Both the position numbers and the translations under genes were made by a program. Below the pieces are notes generated by a model. The model had not been told where the DNA came from, made no database searches, and saw only the letters and a program-made list of their open reading frames with translations. From assembly GCF_000496075.1 (NCBI RefSeq), contig NZ_AWXZ01000012.1, forward strand, positions 1 through 64,000: a DNA stretch of 64,000 nucleotides, in the 5' to 3' direction. Positions 62,160-64,000 of this stretch are shown here, in pieces. How positions within the stretch are numbered: position 1 is the first letter of the stretch; every line of letters starts with the position of its first letter. This stretch comes from Lutibaculum baratangense AMV1 (GTDB lineage: Bacteria; Pseudomonadota; Alphaproteobacteria; Rhizobiales; Tepidamorphaceae).

Positions 62160-63113
62160 TCAGCCGGCCGCGCCCGTGCGCGCGAGCAGCCGGGTCGCCT
62201 CTTCGAGGCTCGGCATCGAGCGGGCCGCACCCTTCCGCGTCACGGAGAGGCCCGCGACGGCGCAGGCGAAGCGTGCCGCCCGCTCCGGCGCCTCTCCCCG
62301 TGCGAGGGCGGCGGCGAAGCCCCCGTTGAAGGCATCGCCCGCCCCGGTCGTGTCGACGACCGGCCCCGCGTCCACGGCCGGGATGTGGAGCGAGGTCTCT
62401 GCCGAGTGCACGAGAACGCCCGCCGCGCCGAGCGTGAGGACGGCGCAGCCCACGCCCCGCTCGACGAGCGCGGAGGCGGCTTTCCGGGCGCTCTCGAGAT
62501 CCGACACCTCGATGCCGGTGATCGCGCCGGCCTCGCTCTCGTTCGGCGTCGCGTAGTCGCAGAGCGGCCAGACCTCGTCGGGCAGGTCGGCCGCGGGGGC
62601 GGGATTGAGGATCGTGCGCACGCCCGATCCCTTCGCGATCCGCAGGCCCGCCAGCGCCGCCTCGATCGGCTGCTCGAGCTGCGTCATGAAGATATCCGCT
62701 GCCGCAATCACCTCCCGCGCAGCCCCGAGATCGGCGGCGGAGAGCTTCTTGGCGGCCCCGGCCTCGACGATGATCGCGTTGTGGCCGGACGCCTCGTCGA
62801 CATAGATGAAGGCGGCCCCCGTCGGCGCCGCATCGTCCGTCGCGACGAAGCGGAGGTCGATCCCCTCGCCGCCCCACAGCGCGCGCGCGATCTCGCCGAA
62901 GGCGTCGGCGCCGAGGCGCGAGATCATCTTCACGTCCGCGCCGCACCGCGCCGCAGCCACCGCCTGGTTCGACCCCTTGCCGCCGGGACCGAGCTCGAAG
63001 CCGTTCGCGAGCAGCGTCTCGCCGATCCGTGGTAGACGGGGCGCCCGGAAGGCGAGATCGGCCGCGAAGATGCCGAGGACGACGACGGTTCCGCGGGGCG
63101 AGGCTTCGGACAT
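62160..63113 (-). CDS. rbsK: Ribokinase
   Basis: A 317-residue PfkB-family sugar kinase. Signature 1 is ELGPGGKGSNQAVAAARCGA near residue 40; signature 2 is VVDTTGAGDAFNGGFAAAL with catalytic Asp near residue 255; LNPAPAADLP is also a ribokinase mark. It phosphorylates ribose or a close sugar at O5. It is divergent from the glycosidase-like gene at 63238, and both may belong to a sugar-use locus that continues to the right. Confidence 0.9.
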   Translation of the reverse strand: MSEASPRGTVVVLGIFAADLAFRAPRLPRIGETLLANGFELGPGGKGSNQAVAAARCGADVKMISRLGADAFGEIARALWGGEGIDLRFVATDDAAPTGAAFIYVDEASGHNAIIVEAGAAKKLSAADLGAAREVIAAADIFMTQLEQPIEAALAGLRIAKGSGVRTILNPAPAADLPDEVWPLCDYATPNESEAGAITGIEVSDLESARKAASALVERGVGCAVLTLGAAGVLVHSAETSLHIPAVDAGPVVDTTGAGDAFNGGFAAALARGEAPERAARFACAVAGLSVTRKGAARSMPSLEEATRLLARTGAAG

Positions 63114-63156
63114 CTGTGCTCTTCAAATCGGCTGTGGCGGGCGGCGGCACTATAGG

Positions 63157-63162
63157 TTGACA
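63157..63162 (+). promoter_or_regulatory. Possible -35 box of the rightward glycosidase-like gene
   Basis: TTGACA sits in the 124-base gap between the divergent ribokinase and glycosidase-like genes, 75 bases before the GTG start of the latter. A matching -10 box is poor (about 63180). TATAGT read on the other strand beside it could serve the ribokinase gene. Confidence 0.35.
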
Positions 63163-63237
63163 CTCTTCCCGCTGTCATGGGCTGATCCGCGCCTGCTGGA
63201 AGGGGCCCGCGCCGCGCGCGCCCCGCGAGGAGGCACC

Positions 63238-64000
63238 GTGCCGCAGACCGACAAGACCTTCCGATACCCGCCGACGGAGTTCAGGCCCGCGGCCTTCTGG
63301 TTCTGGAACCGGATCCCCGAGGCAGCCGAGATCCGCCGCGGCATCGCCGACATGAAGGCGAAGGGCTTCTCGACCTTCATGATCCAGGCGCGGCTGTCGC
63401 TGCCACTCTCCGACTATCTCTCGCCCGAATGGATCGAGGCTTGCCGCATCGCCTTCACGGAAGCGAAGGCGCTCGGCATGCAGGCCGTTATCTACGACGA
63501 GTACAACTGGATGTCGGGCCATGGCGGCGGCCACACGGTCGCGGGCGCCGACCATCTTCGCGAGCGCCACCTCTTCTGGACGAAGGGGCGGGTGGCCGAG
63601 GCGGGTCCCGACGGGCGGCTTGAGCTGACGGTCTCGGAGATCCGCTCGCCGTTCCTGGAGTTCCTGGGGCCCGCCGGTCTCGCCTGGTGCTACGAGGGCG
63701 GCAAGCCTCTGTGGGACGAGTGGCGTATCGTCGCCTCCATCGGTCGGGGCGGGGGCGCGCGCGAGACGCCGGAGCTTCGCGAGGTGCCGGCGGAGATCGT
63801 CTCGGCCAAGCCGGACGGTTGCCGCATCGCCGTCGACACCACCGGACTGCCGGATGGCCCGCTCACGGTCTTCGCCAGCGCGCGCTGCCGCTCGTCGCGG
63901 CCGATCAACTATCTCCTGCCGGAGGCGGCGGAGCGCTTTGCCGAACTGGTCTATGCGCCGCTCGCCGAGGCGGCGGAGGCGGCCGGCGAGGACGTGGCCC
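63238..64000 (+). CDS. GH106-like glycosidase, N-terminal part, cut by window edge
   Basis: The first 254 residues of a protein that continues beyond the window. It starts at GTG 63238 with GAGGAGG about seven bases upstream and has no signal peptide. The pattern FRPAAFWFWNRIPEAAEIRRG, GFSTFMIQARLSLPLSDYLSPEW and VIYDEYNWMSGHGGG resembles the N-terminal barrel of GH106 alpha-L-rhamnosidase-type enzymes (FWFWN, one segment of change to IHAR, DE(Y/N)xWxSG). A cytoplasmic action on a short imported sugar is likely. Substrate cannot be told. Confidence 0.75.
   Translation, partial: MPQTDKTFRYPPTEFRPAAFWFWNRIPEAAEIRRGIADMKAKGFSTFMIQARLSLPLSDYLSPEWIEACRIAFTEAKALGMQAVIYDEYNWMSGHGGGHTVAGADHLRERHLFWTKGRVAEAGPDGRLELTVSEIRSPFLEFLGPAGLAWCYEGGKPLWDEWRIVASIGRGGGARETPELREVPAEIVSAKPDGCRIAVDTTGLPDGPLTVFASARCRSSRPINYLLPEAAERFAELVYAPLAEAAEAAGEDVA

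Overview
The window is high-GC bacterial DNA with almost no free space. The gene order points to an alphaproteobacterium of the Hyphomicrobiales (Rhizobiales): rpmH-rnpA-yidC-yihA-argB-nucleotidase-dapD-dapE, then truA-fmt-def, rmuC, and the 4.5S RNA-dnaX-ybaB-recR block. Other signs agree: a RamB-type regulator divergent from isocitrate lyase, EgtB/EgtD without the other egt genes, a DnaX that lacks the usual zinc cysteines, and a CtrA-type box. Genus or family cannot be fixed from the sequence alone.

Layout. 1-3366: a very large RTX/serralysin-type secreted zinc protease that runs off the left edge. 3453-10045: a small exported protein, a LysR regulator, a ThDP-dependent decarboxylase-type enzyme and a tripartite tricarboxylate transporter (TctC plus a TctA-TctB fusion), probably a carboxylic-acid uptake and breakdown unit. 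10628-17820: a five-gene operon for an ABC peptide-type importer (Tat-exported binding protein, two permeases, one double ATPase) ending in a CocE/S15-type hydrolase; an HSL-type esterase follows on the other strand. 18969-21202: ergothioneine genes egtB-egtD. 21328-24857: a copper block with a DUF411 protein and a copZ-csoR-copA operon behind a palindromic operator.

25076-33402: single tRNA genes (Asn, Arg), a hybrid PAS/GAF histidine kinase with two receiver domains, a second histidine kinase, several small unknown proteins, and a decaying pair made of a frameshifted TVP38-type membrane protein and a MerA-like flavoprotein that has lost its NAD(P)H-binding domain. 33562-46666: conserved housekeeping genes for ribosome, RNase P, membrane insertion, arginine, lysine/peptidoglycan, tRNA modification and initiator tRNA formylation. 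46777-49943: the glyoxylate-shunt gene aceA, a small leader-gene protein, and a divergent RamB-like regulator with paired repeats between them. 50101-52213: an orphan TadG/TadE/TadE trio. 52352-56287: small membrane protein, TPR protein, recR-ybaB-dnaX and the SRP RNA. 56405-64000: an acetyltransferase, a small protein behind a CtrA-like box, a Crp/Fnr regulator with a Crp-like site upstream, a cupin-ndh operon, several small unknown or stress-type proteins, ribokinase, and the start of a large glycosidase-like protein cut by the right edge.

No rRNA, CRISPR array, transposase, integrase or phage gene was seen. The features most worth checking are the decaying TVP38/MerA pair, the orphan Tad-like trio with its cysteine-rich and beta-repeat parts, the RcnR-like ligand set of the copper-operon regulator, and the regulatory sequences at 48469-48517, 57386-57411 and 58410-58425.
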